A stretch of DNA of 33,644 nucleotides from Caldisphaera sp. (lineage in GTDB: Archaea > Thermoproteota > Thermoprotei_A > Sulfolobales > Acidilobaceae): contig PNIA01000021.1 of NCBI GenBank assembly GCA_002877855.1, forward strand, positions 1-33,644, read 5' to 3'. A program made the translations under genes and the position numbers. Below the pieces are notes generated by a model, which saw nothing but the letters and a program-made list of their open reading frames with translations, was not told the origin of the DNA and did not search any database. Positions 16,714 to 26,451 of the stretch are shown piece after piece (positions within the stretch are counted from its first letter, which is position 1; each line of letters begins with the position of its first letter).

Positions 16714-17000
16714 TATTCCCTTCTCCATGGTATTTTAACTTTTTTGTCCAATAATCTATCTTCTGGAATCATTTCATCTAACCTAACTTTTGGAATTTCT
16801 ATATAATATGGTGGTTCTAATAAACCATCCCATACATTATACAATGGCTTTACATCATATTTTCCTATAGACGAAACTTGTTTTAATAACATTTGTATCT
16901 TTTCTATGTCTTCGCAAAGTTTTTCAGTTTCATTCTCCTTAAAGCTTAATCTAGACAAATTCATGAGCAATTCAATAAATTTTTTACATTCTTCTCTCAT
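16713..17000 (-). CDS. gatC: Asp/Glu-tRNA amidotransferase subunit C
   Basis: GatC is the small clamp subunit that stabilises GatA-GatB. The 95-residue length and the sequence LMNLSRLSFKENETEKLCED fit the N-terminal helix pair. YDVKPLYNVWDGLLEPP and RLDEMIPEDRLLD resemble the C-terminal belt that wraps the complex. The ATG at 17000 follows GTGGG; a GTG three codons earlier (17009) overlaps that RBS. Upstream, TTTTATAAAT (17020-17011) is TATA-like but so close to the start that the gene may instead be read from the phoU transcript, which ends about 33 bp upstream. Confidence 0.88.
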   Translation of the reverse strand: MREECKKFIELLMNLSRLSFKENETEKLCEDIEKIQMLLKQVSSIGKYDVKPLYNVWDGLLEPPYYIEIPKVRLDEMIPEDRLLDKKVKIPWRRE

Positions 17001-17033
17001 TATGCCCACAATTTATAAAAGTTCACAGCAAAA

Positions 17034-18077
17034 TTAAACTTTTTTGTTTAAATTCCTTAGCATCTCTAAAGAAACTTGGGATTCTATTATATCTATTGAA
17101 TACGCAAGAGCTCTTCTTAATCCATCAAATATAGGATATAACTCGTAAAAATATTTTGAACCCCTTAAAGATTTTATTAAATCTATTTCATTTTCTATTA
17201 ATCCATGTAGATTAGAATAACTTTTTACGAGCTCATCTATGTTTATTTCACTTTCTATACAATTTGTTACTTTAATAACTTCATTCTTAACTTTATTTAT
17301 GAAGTTTAGCAATTCTTCAGGCATCTCTATATCTTTTATAGTATCAACAAGCCATGATGACATGGATACTATATGATCTGCTATCCTCTCAATACTTTTA
17401 ATAGTTGTATATATGTTTACAGTTTCTTTTAGATCTTTCATTCCAAGATCTTCAGTTCTTACGCTACCTTGTAGGGCCAGATTAATTTGCTTAGATATGT
17501 ATAGGTAAAGTTTATCTATTACATCATCTCTTTTTATAATACTACTTAAAGTTTCTACATCTTTATTTGTTATAGAGTTTATAAAGTCGTCTGTCATGGT
17601 TTTAAGCATTTTTATCATAGTGTTTGCTGCTTGTTTTACAGATATTAATGTTAAATCTACAACAACTTGTAAAAGTATGCTATTTTCAGTTTGCTCAATT
17701 ATATCTAAGCCTACAACTTTATTTCTTACTGTATTTACTATATTTTCAACTCTTTCTGATATGAATGGAGAAAAAATTAATTTAATTGAATTGTAGCCTG
17801 CTAAATATGCTGATATTATTTCCATAATTATTGCAGAGTCAAGCAATCTAGGATCTATATCAATCTCCTTGATCTTTTTCTTATTATATTCTTCTTTGAT
17901 TTTTGGGTTGTATAATTTAATAGAGCCATCATTTAACATTTCCATTAGAATATCTTCGCCCTTATCTATGCTTAGTTTTTTTGCCCATTCTTTAGGTATC
18001 GAAATTATATAAGTTGATCCCCCAGTTATCTGTACTTTTCTTAATAATACATTTTCTTTTTGGTTTACCTCAGTCAT
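17034..18077 (-). CDS. PhoU-domain regulator with AbrB-like N-terminus
   Basis: This is a predicted phosphate-responsive regulator. Residues about 11-55 (RKVQITGGSTYIISIPKEWA plus KKLSIDKGEDILME) form a SpoVT/AbrB-like DNA-binding swapped-hairpin. Two helical PhoU-type repeats follow (about 100-345), including NIYTTIKSIERIADHIVSM, the E-x-x-x-D metal-binding pattern of PhoU. This AbrB-PhoU fusion is common in archaea. The start is ATG with AGGGAT 4 nt upstream and a TATA-like CTTTATAG further upstream. It lies just before gatC on the same strand, so amidotransferase expression may share its transcript. Confidence 0.87.
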   Translation of the reverse strand: MTEVNQKENVLLRKVQITGGSTYIISIPKEWAKKLSIDKGEDILMEMLNDGSIKLYNPKIKEEYNKKKIKEIDIDPRLLDSAIIMEIISAYLAGYNSIKLIFSPFISERVENIVNTVRNKVVGLDIIEQTENSILLQVVVDLTLISVKQAANTMIKMLKTMTDDFINSITNKDVETLSSIIKRDDVIDKLYLYISKQINLALQGSVRTEDLGMKDLKETVNIYTTIKSIERIADHIVSMSSWLVDTIKDIEMPEELLNFINKVKNEVIKVTNCIESEINIDELVKSYSNLHGLIENEIDLIKSLRGSKYFYELYPIFDGLRRALAYSIDIIESQVSLEMLRNLNKKV

Positions 18078-18120
18078 TTTTATCCCTATATAGATCTATA
18101 AAGTAAAAATTAAATATATA

Positions 18121-19671
18121 TCATTCTAATGGTATACCTTCCAAGGCCCTTGCAGAGTGCACTCCTATTATTCTTATACTTCTAATAAAGCTTAATTTTG
18201 GATATTTTTTCTTTACAATTACCATCAACGGGTAACTACCAACTTGCCTTGCGAGGCAATACTCATTTTCACAGCCTTCTATCCATAGATCTTTTAAAAT
18301 TGTTCCATTGGGAGCAATTAAGGAAAGCATTGCTGGGTCAAACTTTTTTCTAACAAAGTATTTGAATGATTTTTCTAAAGGCTCTTGTCTATCAATTTTA
18401 AATTTCATTTTAGATACTTTTGTTGCCTCTATAACAAGTAAATTTCTAATATTAACTCTTCTAACAAGTAATTTTTTACTTAAAAGGTCTTGTAAAAATT
18501 TTTTATTGTAATAATATGTTTCTTTAGATTCTCCAGGCAAACCCAATATGAAGTTAATACCAGGCAGGATTTCTGGTAAACCATTATATCCAATTTGCCT
18601 TCCAATTTTATTTACTATTTCTATTGATTTGATAGCATCTTCGTATTGAACTTTTAGGTTATTAATTTTTATTACTTTCGGATCTAAAGATTCTATGCCA
18701 AATGCTGCCACATCACCAGGTGTATGGTATTTCACTATTTTTGTTAAGGCTAAAAGAGATTCGTTTGGATGCCTAGAGATTGTTCCTGGGTTGACATTAT
18801 CTATGTGAAGAACATTTAGATTAGGGGCATAAAATCTTATTCCATAAAACAATTTTTCTATCGTTTCTGGCTCTGGAACTGGCCATTCTTCTTCGCCAAG
18901 AGTTTTTGATCCATAAACTAAAATGTCTGCCTGCCTTCCCAATCTAAATGCTCTACCTCCATTTTTATATAATGCACTTATCTCATTTACAATACCCTCA
19001 ACTTTTCTATCAATAGGCTTTCCTCTTAATGGTTCTACACAATAACTGCAACCACCGCTAATCCATCTAGCACATCCTCTGTATGTTTCTATTTCTATAA
19101 TCAGGTTTTTTCCATAGTTAGGATGTTGCTTAATTATTTTAGCCCCCTTTATAGAAAACTTATCTACTTGATCGTAATTTCCCCTTATTTTATAAGGTGC
19201 AGCATAGCTTTCCCCATATTTTAAAAATTCATAAAAATATAATTCTGGGTCACCAGTTACTAGCACATCAAACCCTGCTTTTTTAAAGTTTATCGGACTA
19301 AATGCCTTTTTTCCACCTTCACCAATACCCCACTTTGCAGCAGGCCCAACAAGAACTTTAAAAGGATTTTTTATTAGCCTGGCCCATAAAGAAAGCTCTT
19401 CACCAGTAGCTGGTTTTCCACCTATATATTTTCCTGGTACAACAACGCCGGCTATGAAAATTAATAAATCATAATTATTTGCTCTGCTAATCCATTGCTT
19501 ATTCCTAAACGCATCAACGGTAACATAATCAATTCTTAGCGACTCATAGACAGACCAAATAGCTCCTGATATATACCTTGGATATACATCTATATATGGC
19601 GGAACTCCCAATCCTCCTGGTTCATCATTATATCCATCAATTATTAATATCTTGTTATAATTTGCCATCAT
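18121..19671 (-). CDS. Radical SAM protein, COG1031 type with C-terminal HhH
   Basis: This is an uncharacterised archaeal radical SAM protein. An N-terminal B12-binding-like region (1-150) is followed by the SAM core. The cluster cysteines are C200, C208 and C211 in ETYRGCARWISGGCSYC, giving C-x7-C-x2-C rather than the common C-x3-C-x2-C. AFGIESLDPKVIKINNL and GLPGESKETYYYNKKFL are further radical SAM motifs. The tail (from about 450, ENEYCLARQVGSYPLMVIVK, then IRIIGVHSARALEGIP) is a helix-hairpin-helix, which suggests nucleic-acid binding. A tRNA or rRNA modification role is inference. Two ATG codons open the frame, with GTGAT just upstream. Confidence 0.85.
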   Translation of the reverse strand: MMANYNKILIIDGYNDEPGGLGVPPYIDVYPRYISGAIWSVYESLRIDYVTVDAFRNKQWISRANNYDLLIFIAGVVVPGKYIGGKPATGEELSLWARLIKNPFKVLVGPAAKWGIGEGGKKAFSPINFKKAGFDVLVTGDPELYFYEFLKYGESYAAPYKIRGNYDQVDKFSIKGAKIIKQHPNYGKNLIIEIETYRGCARWISGGCSYCVEPLRGKPIDRKVEGIVNEISALYKNGGRAFRLGRQADILVYGSKTLGEEEWPVPEPETIEKLFYGIRFYAPNLNVLHIDNVNPGTISRHPNESLLALTKIVKYHTPGDVAAFGIESLDPKVIKINNLKVQYEDAIKSIEIVNKIGRQIGYNGLPEILPGINFILGLPGESKETYYYNKKFLQDLLSKKLLVRRVNIRNLLVIEATKVSKMKFKIDRQEPLEKSFKYFVRKKFDPAMLSLIAPNGTILKDLWIEGCENEYCLARQVGSYPLMVIVKKKYPKLSFIRSIRIIGVHSARALEGIPLE

Positions 19672-19810
19672 TAATCACAGGCTTTTCCTACATATATTTT
19701 ATTTATTATAATTAAAAATTTTTGTTTTACATACTAGACTAATAGGTTTATCTGTTGTTTATTATGAGCTTTAATAATGTTTATTAATGTCTAAATTATA
19801 TTTCAATAAT

Positions 19811-20725
19811 TTATTTATCTGACCTTAGGTAAGAAAACAGCATTCCTATTGTTATTATTAAAATAGTAACTAAGGCATCAACAAAAATTGGTATGTGAAA
19901 TCCATAATATCCTTTTGTATATTTATATAGAAAACTTAATATAGAGGCTACTCCTAGATATCCCAGACCAATTGAAAGAAATCCTTCAATGTGAGGAATA
20001 TTGCTTAGTGATTTGTTTATATTAAAATAAATAGATCTTATAGTCATTGTACCAAATATTGTTGATGAATATGCTAATATTTCGCTTTTCGTTAATAGGA
20101 TAATAGCTGGTACAGAATCGGTAGCAAATATTATATCAGCAATTTCTATTGCTATTATAGCTATAAGTAATTTTGTTGGAATTGTTTTTCTATCTTTTTT
20201 TATAAATAATCTATCCTCATTTTGAGAATAATTAATTTTTAGAATTTTGGTAATAGATTGCAGAAGTGTGTTCTTTTCTTTTTCCTTCTTATTTCTGATC
20301 TTGTTTATTTCATTTTTCCCTAAATAGACTGCTGAAAAAATTACCAATGATGATAATATTAATGAACCTACTTCTAGCGAATTTAGTATGGTTATTCCAA
20401 CATAAACAAATAAAAACCTAAGTAAAACTGCTGAGTAAGATCCTATAATTAATGCTTTTTCTTGGTTTGAGATTTCAAATTCTTTAAATATGAGCAAAAA
20501 TATCATTATATTATCTAAGCTTAAAGAAATTTCTAGCAAATAAGCTGATATAAAGATAAAACCATCATTAAAGTTAAAAATGGAAATAATTGAAAAAAAG
20601 AAAAATGCTAATAATAACCAAAGAAACAATTTAAATCTATTATTTTTTATAAAGAATTCAAGAGATACACCAATAATTAATAATATAAATAAAATTAAAA
20701 AGAATTCAAGAGATATCAATACCAT
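19811..20725 (-). CDS. TerC family integral membrane protein
   Basis: This TerC-type membrane protein has about eight or nine helices. Both signature segments are present: YLLEISLSLDNIMIFLLIF (E and D in the first) and AIEIADIIFATDSVPAI (E, D and D in the second). These acidic residues are thought to bind a divalent metal. Bacterial relatives export manganese or confer tellurite resistance; the archaeal substrate is unknown. A charged loop rich in Lys/Glu (about 140-175) separates the halves. It starts 10 bp after the aspS stop on the same strand, with AAAAGGTA before the ATG, so it is probably co-transcribed with aspS. Confidence 0.88.
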   Translation of the reverse strand: MVLISLEFFLILFILLIIGVSLEFFIKNNRFKLFLWLLLAFFFFSIISIFNFNDGFIFISAYLLEISLSLDNIMIFLLIFKEFEISNQEKALIIGSYSAVLLRFLFVYVGITILNSLEVGSLILSSLVIFSAVYLGKNEINKIRNKKEKEKNTLLQSITKILKINYSQNEDRLFIKKDRKTIPTKLLIAIIAIEIADIIFATDSVPAIILLTKSEILAYSSTIFGTMTIRSIYFNINKSLSNIPHIEGFLSIGLGYLGVASILSFLYKYTKGYYGFHIPIFVDALVTILIITIGMLFSYLRSDK

Positions 20726-20735
20726 TACCTTTTCT

Positions 20736-22064
20736 TCATGGCGTTATCCTTTCCGTATCTCTAGGTAATAGTCTAGCCTCTCTAATATTTTCTAGATTTA
20801 ATGATTGTTTGACTATCCTTTCCAATCCTAATCCAACTCCTCCATGAGGTGGTGTACCATCTTTGAAGAAGTCCAAATAGAACTTAAACCTGTTCTTATC
20901 AAGTCCTTTATCATTTAGGTTTTTGATAAGCATATCATATCTATGCTCTCTCTGACTTCCTGTAGCAACTTCTAACCCTCTAAACAATAAATCAAATCCA
21001 TATGTGAATTGTTCATCATCTTTTTTTCTCATTGTATAGAATGGTCTTACTTTCCATGGATATTCAGTAACAAATACAAAGTCGCTATTGAATTCTTTTT
21101 TAACATAGTCTCCTATTAATTTTTCAGCCTCTGTGTCTAAATCATCACCAAATTCTAAGTGTTTTTTATAATTTGATTCCAATATTTCATACACATTTTT
21201 TATAGGTATTCTAGGAATTTTTTCTGGAATTTGTATATCAATTTTATAATAGTCCCTAACCCCTTTAATGTAACTATCCGAGTTTGCGCTTTCAGCAATT
21301 TTTCTAAAGAATCCTTCTACCATACCCATAACATCTTCAGGACCTTCTATAAATCCCATTTCAAAGTCCATTCCGTGAAATTCTGATAGATGCCTTACTG
21401 TATGGTGGGATTCTGCTCTAAAAACTGGACCAATTTCGAAAACCCTTTCCAATCCTGATATTACCGCTAGCTGTTTATAAAACTGAGGGCTTTGAGCTAA
21501 ATATGCTTCTTTACCAAAATAGATCACAGGAAAAACTTCTGCCCCCCCTTCTGTACCTGTTGCAACTATCTTTGGGGTAAATATTTCTACAAAACCTTTA
21601 TTAGTTAAATATTCTCTAAATATTTTTGCTATCCATGAAGCAAATATGAAAATTGAGGAAACCTTACTGTTCCTTACATCTAGCCATCTATAATCAAGCC
21701 TTACATTGAACTGTGCATCGGTGCTTGTATCTGGATCTAATGGCAAGGGTTCATATGGCTTGTTTAATAGGTTAAGCTCTTTTGCTTGTATTTCTAACTT
21801 TAAAGCAGATTTGCCTTCAGTTAAAATTCCTTTAATGCAAATTACCGACTCTTTTATCAATTCTTTGGATTTATCTATAATATCATCTGGAGAAATGCCT
21901 TTTTTAAAAACAACTTGTATTATTCCTGTTCTGTCCCTAAGTAGAACAAATTTTACTCCTCCCAAATCTCTTATATTGCTTACCCATCCGCATACCTTTA
22001 CTTCCTTTTCTAAAAGATCTTTTTGTGTATCATAAATTTCTTGAATGAAATTGTTTTTTATCAT
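20736..22064 (-). CDS. aspS: Aspartyl-tRNA synthetase, archaeal type
   Basis: This is a class IIb synthetase of 442 residues. An OB-fold anticodon-binding domain (about 18-100, CGWVSNIRDLGGVKFVLLRD) leads to the catalytic core, with motif 2 around FRAESHHTVRHLSEFHGMDF and motif 3 GLGLERIVKQ near the C-terminus. At the two OB-fold sites that I recall exclude tRNA(Asn) in Thermococcus AspRS (W26, K85), this protein has Ser29 and about Ala87. With GatCAB encoded nearby, that points to a non-discriminating enzyme that charges both tRNA(Asp) and tRNA(Asn). GGGGAT precedes the ATG by 4 nt. Confidence 0.95.
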   Translation of the reverse strand: MIKNNFIQEIYDTQKDLLEKEVKVCGWVSNIRDLGGVKFVLLRDRTGIIQVVFKKGISPDDIIDKSKELIKESVICIKGILTEGKSALKLEIQAKELNLLNKPYEPLPLDPDTSTDAQFNVRLDYRWLDVRNSKVSSIFIFASWIAKIFREYLTNKGFVEIFTPKIVATGTEGGAEVFPVIYFGKEAYLAQSPQFYKQLAVISGLERVFEIGPVFRAESHHTVRHLSEFHGMDFEMGFIEGPEDVMGMVEGFFRKIAESANSDSYIKGVRDYYKIDIQIPEKIPRIPIKNVYEILESNYKKHLEFGDDLDTEAEKLIGDYVKKEFNSDFVFVTEYPWKVRPFYTMRKKDDEQFTYGFDLLFRGLEVATGSQREHRYDMLIKNLNDKGLDKNRFKFYLDFFKDGTPPHGGVGLGLERIVKQSLNLENIREARLLPRDTERITP

Positions 22065-22234
22065 TTTTATCCCCGATATAAAATGTTTTATTTGTTTTTA
22101 ACTTTTTTTGACCATCATTTGTATTTCTAAATTACGAAAATTACTTCACTGTAAATACTTTAACTAATAAACTGGTAGATTAATTAGTCTTAAATGCAGA
22201 AAAAGAAATAATAGAGCTGCTCTAGGGATTTAAT

Positions 22235-24868
22235 TTGAAGGATGAAAAAATACTTTCAATGCTTAGGCCTTACGTGGCTAGCTGGTTTTATGAGAAATTT
22301 AATGGCTTTACAGATCCCCAGAAGTATGCAATTCCTCTTATTAAGCAAGGGAAAAATGTATTGGTTTCTAGCCCAACTGGAACTGGTAAGACATTATCAG
22401 TTTTTTTGGCAATAATAGATGACCTTTTTTATTTAGGTGAAAAAAATGAATTAAAAGATCAGATCTATGCAATTTATATTAGTCCATTAAGGGCTTTGGA
22501 TAATGATATGGAAAGAAATTTAGTAAATCCATTAAAAGAAATATATGAAAAAGCTAATAAAATGGGGATAAGTGTACCAGAAATAAGGGTTGGAGTTAGA
22601 ACAAGCGATACTCCAGCAAATGTAAAGCAAAAGATGCTGAGGTCGCCCCCTCATATAATTATAACAACACCGGAATCTTTGAGCATTAGTTTGTCTGCAC
22701 CAAAGTTTAAAGAAAAACTCTCAACAGCTAAATGGGTAATTGTCGATGAAATACATGAATTAGCATCAAGTAAAAGAGGTGCCCATTTATCATTAAGTCT
22801 TGAAAGGCTAGATTATTTAGTTAATCAAAGAAATAATACAACTATTCAAAGAATTGGATTATCTGCAACAATATCCCCACTAGAAGAAGTAGCAAAATTT
22901 TTAGGAGGTTATGTTAATGGAGAACCTAGAAATGTTGAGATAGTTGATGCTAGATTTTCTAAACCATTTGATATAAGGGTTATAACACCAAAAACCGATC
23001 TAATACATGGAAGCTCGGATGAAATTAATAACGAGATATATGAAACATTAGCAAAACTGGTTTCAGAATCAAGAACAACCCTTGTTTTCACAAATACAAG
23101 AAGCGCAACAGAAAGGGTTTCGTTTAAATTAAAGAAATTGTTATCAAGCAGAAAGATGATAGATCTAGATGAAATCGAAGCACATCATAGTAGCTTATCA
23201 AGAGATGTTAGGCTTGATGTAGAAGAAAAATTAAAAAAAGGCAAGCTAAGGGTTGTTGTATCTAGTACTAGCCTTGAGTTGGGAATAGATATTGGTTATA
23301 TAGATTTGGTTGTTTTGTTAAGTAGTCCGAAAAGTGTAAGTAGATTATTACAAAGAATTGGAAGAGCTGGCCATCACATAACACAGACGAGCAAAGGCAG
23401 AATAATTGTAGTAGATAGGGACGATCTAATAGAATGTACTGTGTTAGCAAAAAATGCATTAGACAGACAAATAGATAATGTTAGAATTCCTATGAATCCA
23501 TTAGATGTGTTATCACAGCAATTAGTGGGTATGTCAATTGATCAGAAATGGGATATAGATGAGGCCTTTGAATTAATAAAAAGATCATACAATTATCATA
23601 ATCTTTCAAGAGAGGAATTTATACAAGTTTTAAATTACTTAGCTGGAAAGCATGGATTAGAAAATGAAAAAGTTTATCCAAAAATATGGTTAGATGATAA
23701 TGACCATATGTTTGGTAGAAAAAAAGGATCTAGAATGATATACCAATTAAACTCTGGTACAATACCTGATGAAGCAAAAATTAGAGTAGTAACAAAGGAT
23801 AGAAAATACGTAGGAAATCTGGAAGAAGAGTTTGTAGAGATTTTAGAAGAAGGAGATATTTTTATTTTAGGGGGTAAAACTTACAAGTTTTTAAAAAGCA
23901 AGGGTATGGAAATAACCGTTGAAAGTGCTGAAGGTAAAAAACCCACTGTGCCCGAATGGTTTAGCGAAATGTTACCATTAAGTTTTGATAGCGCACTAAA
24001 AGTAGGAGAATTTAGAGAAAAAATTGGTAAATTAATTAAAGAAAAAAACTATAATGAAGCTAAGAAAATTTTGATGGACAATTATTTGCTAGAAGAGCAT
24101 GCAGCAGACGAGATAATAAAGTATGTATGGGAAGAATTGGCTTATGTAAATCATGTTCCAGGAAATAAAAATATATTGATCGAATATTTTAAAGATGATG
24201 AAGGCTGGAATATAGTATTTCATATGCTATTTGGAAGAAGGGCTAATGATGCTTTATCTAGGGCTTATGCAAGCATTTTATCAAACGAGCTAAATGTACC
24301 AATTAAAGTAACAGTTACAGATAACGGATTTATGCTATCATATCAAGAAGAAAAGGAATTAAATAAAGAAATAATAAGTAATGTTATTAAGGAATTAAAT
24401 AAAGAAAATTTAAGGGTCATATTAGAAAGTGCTTTAAAAAGAACAGAAATGATGAGAAGAAGATTTAGGCATGTAGCTCAAAGAAGTTTCATGATACTTA
24501 GAAGATATAAGGGTTGGGAAAGAAGTCCAGAAAGAATGCAATTGAGTGCTCAAAAGTTGTTGGATTTATTAATAGAAGAAATGCCTGATCTACCTGTAAT
24601 TAGGGAAACATTTAGAGAAATATTAGAAGATTACATGGATATCAAAGCTGCTAAAAAAATATTGGAATTAATAGAAAATGGTGAAATAAAAATAAACATA
24701 GCTGGTCCATTGAGATATCCATCACCAATGGCTCATAGTATAGTTGCAAAGGGATATAGCGATGTTGTATTAATGGAGGACAGAAGGAAAATAATTGAAC
24801 TTCTCCATGAGAAAATTATGGAAATAATAAAAAGCTCCGAAAAAGAAAAAGGGATCGAGCTAACATAG
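22235..24868 (+). CDS. Lhr-type (Ski2-like) ATP-dependent helicase
   Basis: This is a large superfamily 2 helicase. Walker A is SSPTGTGKT (45-53), the DExH box DEIH is in WVIVDEIHELAS (about 170), motif III LSATISPLEEVA follows, and motif VI is LQRIGRAGHHITQ. The RecA-like core is followed by a winged helix and the long Lhr-core C-terminal domain (to 877). Archaeal Lhr proteins (aLhr1/aLhr2) unwind or anneal DNA-RNA and DNA-DNA forks and act in replication-coupled repair. The start is TTG, with AGGGATT as RBS. It is transcribed away from aspS, with the promoters of both in the 170-bp gap. Confidence 0.9.
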   Translation: MKDEKILSMLRPYVASWFYEKFNGFTDPQKYAIPLIKQGKNVLVSSPTGTGKTLSVFLAIIDDLFYLGEKNELKDQIYAIYISPLRALDNDMERNLVNPLKEIYEKANKMGISVPEIRVGVRTSDTPANVKQKMLRSPPHIIITTPESLSISLSAPKFKEKLSTAKWVIVDEIHELASSKRGAHLSLSLERLDYLVNQRNNTTIQRIGLSATISPLEEVAKFLGGYVNGEPRNVEIVDARFSKPFDIRVITPKTDLIHGSSDEINNEIYETLAKLVSESRTTLVFTNTRSATERVSFKLKKLLSSRKMIDLDEIEAHHSSLSRDVRLDVEEKLKKGKLRVVVSSTSLELGIDIGYIDLVVLLSSPKSVSRLLQRIGRAGHHITQTSKGRIIVVDRDDLIECTVLAKNALDRQIDNVRIPMNPLDVLSQQLVGMSIDQKWDIDEAFELIKRSYNYHNLSREEFIQVLNYLAGKHGLENEKVYPKIWLDDNDHMFGRKKGSRMIYQLNSGTIPDEAKIRVVTKDRKYVGNLEEEFVEILEEGDIFILGGKTYKFLKSKGMEITVESAEGKKPTVPEWFSEMLPLSFDSALKVGEFREKIGKLIKEKNYNEAKKILMDNYLLEEHAADEIIKYVWEELAYVNHVPGNKNILIEYFKDDEGWNIVFHMLFGRRANDALSRAYASILSNELNVPIKVTVTDNGFMLSYQEEKELNKEIISNVIKELNKENLRVILESALKRTEMMRRRFRHVAQRSFMILRRYKGWERSPERMQLSAQKLLDLLIEEMPDLPVIRETFREILEDYMDIKAAKKILELIENGEIKINIAGPLRYPSPMAHSIVAKGYSDVVLMEDRRKIIELLHEKIMEIIKSSEKEKGIELT

Positions 24869-24877
24869 TTTTATATT

Positions 24878-25918
24878 TTATTCAAGATTAGTTTCATGCT
24901 CGATTTCTTGGAAAGCAGATAAAGAAATACCTGTATAGTAAACCTTCTTTAATACATAATTGATTAAAAAAGATTTATTTATTATTGACAACAGATAAAT
25001 ATAAAATGGTAATCTAAGAATCGCACCTGAAGCTCTTATATGTCCCCCGCCTCCAAATTCTTTAGCTATTATTTGAACATTGGCTTTCTCTTTGCTTCTT
25101 AATGAAATGCTAACAATTTTTGCAGATTTTTTCTTTATAATTACAGCAATAGCAGCATCTTCTCTAGATAAGATCATTGCGCCGACTAAACTATCGGACG
25201 GTATATCATTTTCTTTATATACAGCAGCTATTTTTTTGTTGCTATTCCCATATGTCTTAAGTGTAGATAAAATTGAATCAAAACCATTAAGCTCTTTCTT
25301 TAAATAATCATTAAGATGATCCCTTAATTCATCATCCCAAATTATACCATTAAAAAATTTTTCAATTACTTTCATTTTCCATTCTCTCCCTTCTTGATTA
25401 TTCTTTGCATATGTTGCTCTAAACAATTTTGGGCCTAATTCATCATCCCATTTCCAGATATCTGATGCACAAATTGCTTTCTCTAATTTTAATAAAAAAG
25501 GATCATCTTTAGATTTAAATATATTAATTGAATATTTTGCAACAACGCCCGTACCGCAGGTGCTTTTATCTATAAAAAGCTCAACTCCTATAGATTTTAA
25601 TTTAGCTATTTTTGATTGATCCCATATATGATGATCGTACCATTGAACCCTTCCTCCATTTTCTAGAATTTTATTTAATCCGTTTATTACATTATCAAAA
25701 TTTGAATCGTTGGAGCCTATATCTATTAATGCAAGCATATCTCCTTTTTTTATAGAATCTATAATCCCACTTAATGCCTCATCTACATTATAAGGCTCTG
25801 AAAAAATTATAGTAGTTTCTTCAGGTCTTTTGTTTAATACTCTCATTAATGCAGCTGCCCCACCCATACCATCTAAATCTGTATGTGTTATTATAAATAG
25901 ATTGTTAACATAATCCAT
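24878..25918 (-). CDS. DHH-family phosphoesterase
   Basis: This is a metal-dependent phosphoesterase of the DHH/DHHA1 superfamily, which includes RecJ-like nucleases and nanoRNases. Motif I is HTDLD (12-16), the following acidic motif is ALIDIGSND (about 63-71), and DHH is at 95-97 in VQWYDHH. The DHHA1 motif GGGGH is at 289-293. A further 50 residues with hydrophobic stretches follow. Substrate preference (ssDNA, oligoribonucleotide, pAp or cyclic dinucleotide product) cannot be told. The start overlaps the end of the HIT gene by 14 bp, with GAGGTAGG upstream of the ATG, so the two are coupled. Confidence 0.87.
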   Translation of the reverse strand: MDYVNNLFIITHTDLDGMGGAAALMRVLNKRPEETTIIFSEPYNVDEALSGIIDSIKKGDMLALIDIGSNDSNFDNVINGLNKILENGGRVQWYDHHIWDQSKIAKLKSIGVELFIDKSTCGTGVVAKYSINIFKSKDDPFLLKLEKAICASDIWKWDDELGPKLFRATYAKNNQEGREWKMKVIEKFFNGIIWDDELRDHLNDYLKKELNGFDSILSTLKTYGNSNKKIAAVYKENDIPSDSLVGAMILSREDAAIAVIIKKKSAKIVSISLRSKEKANVQIIAKEFGGGGHIRASGAILRLPFYIYLLSIINKSFLINYVLKKVYYTGISLSAFQEIEHETNLE

Positions 25919-26441
25919 AAGATTTTCCTACCTCTTCGGTTATAGGTCTCAGCAATTGATAAGTGTCTTCAAGGCTTTGAGGAACTACCTTGGTTCCACC
26001 AACAATCGTTATATAGTTTGAATCCCCTTTCCATCTTGGAACTACATGTATATGTACATGCCCAGGTACTCCTGCGCCTGCTACTTCTCCAATATTAACA
26101 CCTATATTAAATCCCTCTGGCCTGTATGCCTTTCTTAGTGAAATTATAGAAACTTTAATCATTTTTCCTATTTCATTCATCTCTTCGTCATTTAAATCCT
26201 CCAGAGTTGCAACATGCCTAAGTGGTGCTATCATTAAATGTCCAGAATTATATGGATATTTGTTTAACATAATTAAGGAATTTTTACCCTTACATAATAC
26301 AAATGCCTCTTTCATATCCATCCTTTGTGCCTTACAAAATATGCATTCATTATTTTCTTCCTTCTTTTCTGTTGTATCCTTTATATATGTCATTCTCCAT
26401 GGAGCCCATAAATTACAATACCATGGTTCTGGCCAGCTCAA
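25905..26441 (-). CDS. HIT family nucleotide hydrolase/transferase
   Basis: This histidine-triad protein should act on nucleotide phosphoanhydrides or phosphoramidates such as ApnA or AMP-NH2-type compounds. The catalytic triad HVHIH (128-132) is in GHVHIHVVPRW. A zinc site is suggested by C33 and C36 (ECIFCKAQ) together with H76. The N-terminal MSWPEPWYCNLWAPWRMTYI is the Trp-rich lead seen in archaeal Ap4A-phosphorylase-like HIT proteins. The start is TTG, 7 nt after GGTG. It is the upstream member of a pair with the DHH phosphoesterase. Confidence 0.9.
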   Translation of the reverse strand: MSWPEPWYCNLWAPWRMTYIKDTTEKKEENNECIFCKAQRMDMKEAFVLCKGKNSLIMLNKYPYNSGHLMIAPLRHVATLEDLNDEEMNEIGKMIKVSIISLRKAYRPEGFNIGVNIGEVAGAGVPGHVHIHVVPRWKGDSNYITIVGGTKVVPQSLEDTYQLLRPITEEVGKSYGLC

Positions 26442-26451
26442 TTTTAATCAC

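Noticed and set aside
20650..20715. Repeated AAAGAATTCAAGAGATA on the plus strand in terC
   Set aside because: Two copies of codons for a Ser-Leu-Glu-Phe-Phe stretch in one membrane protein; no sign of a mobile or regulatory repeat.
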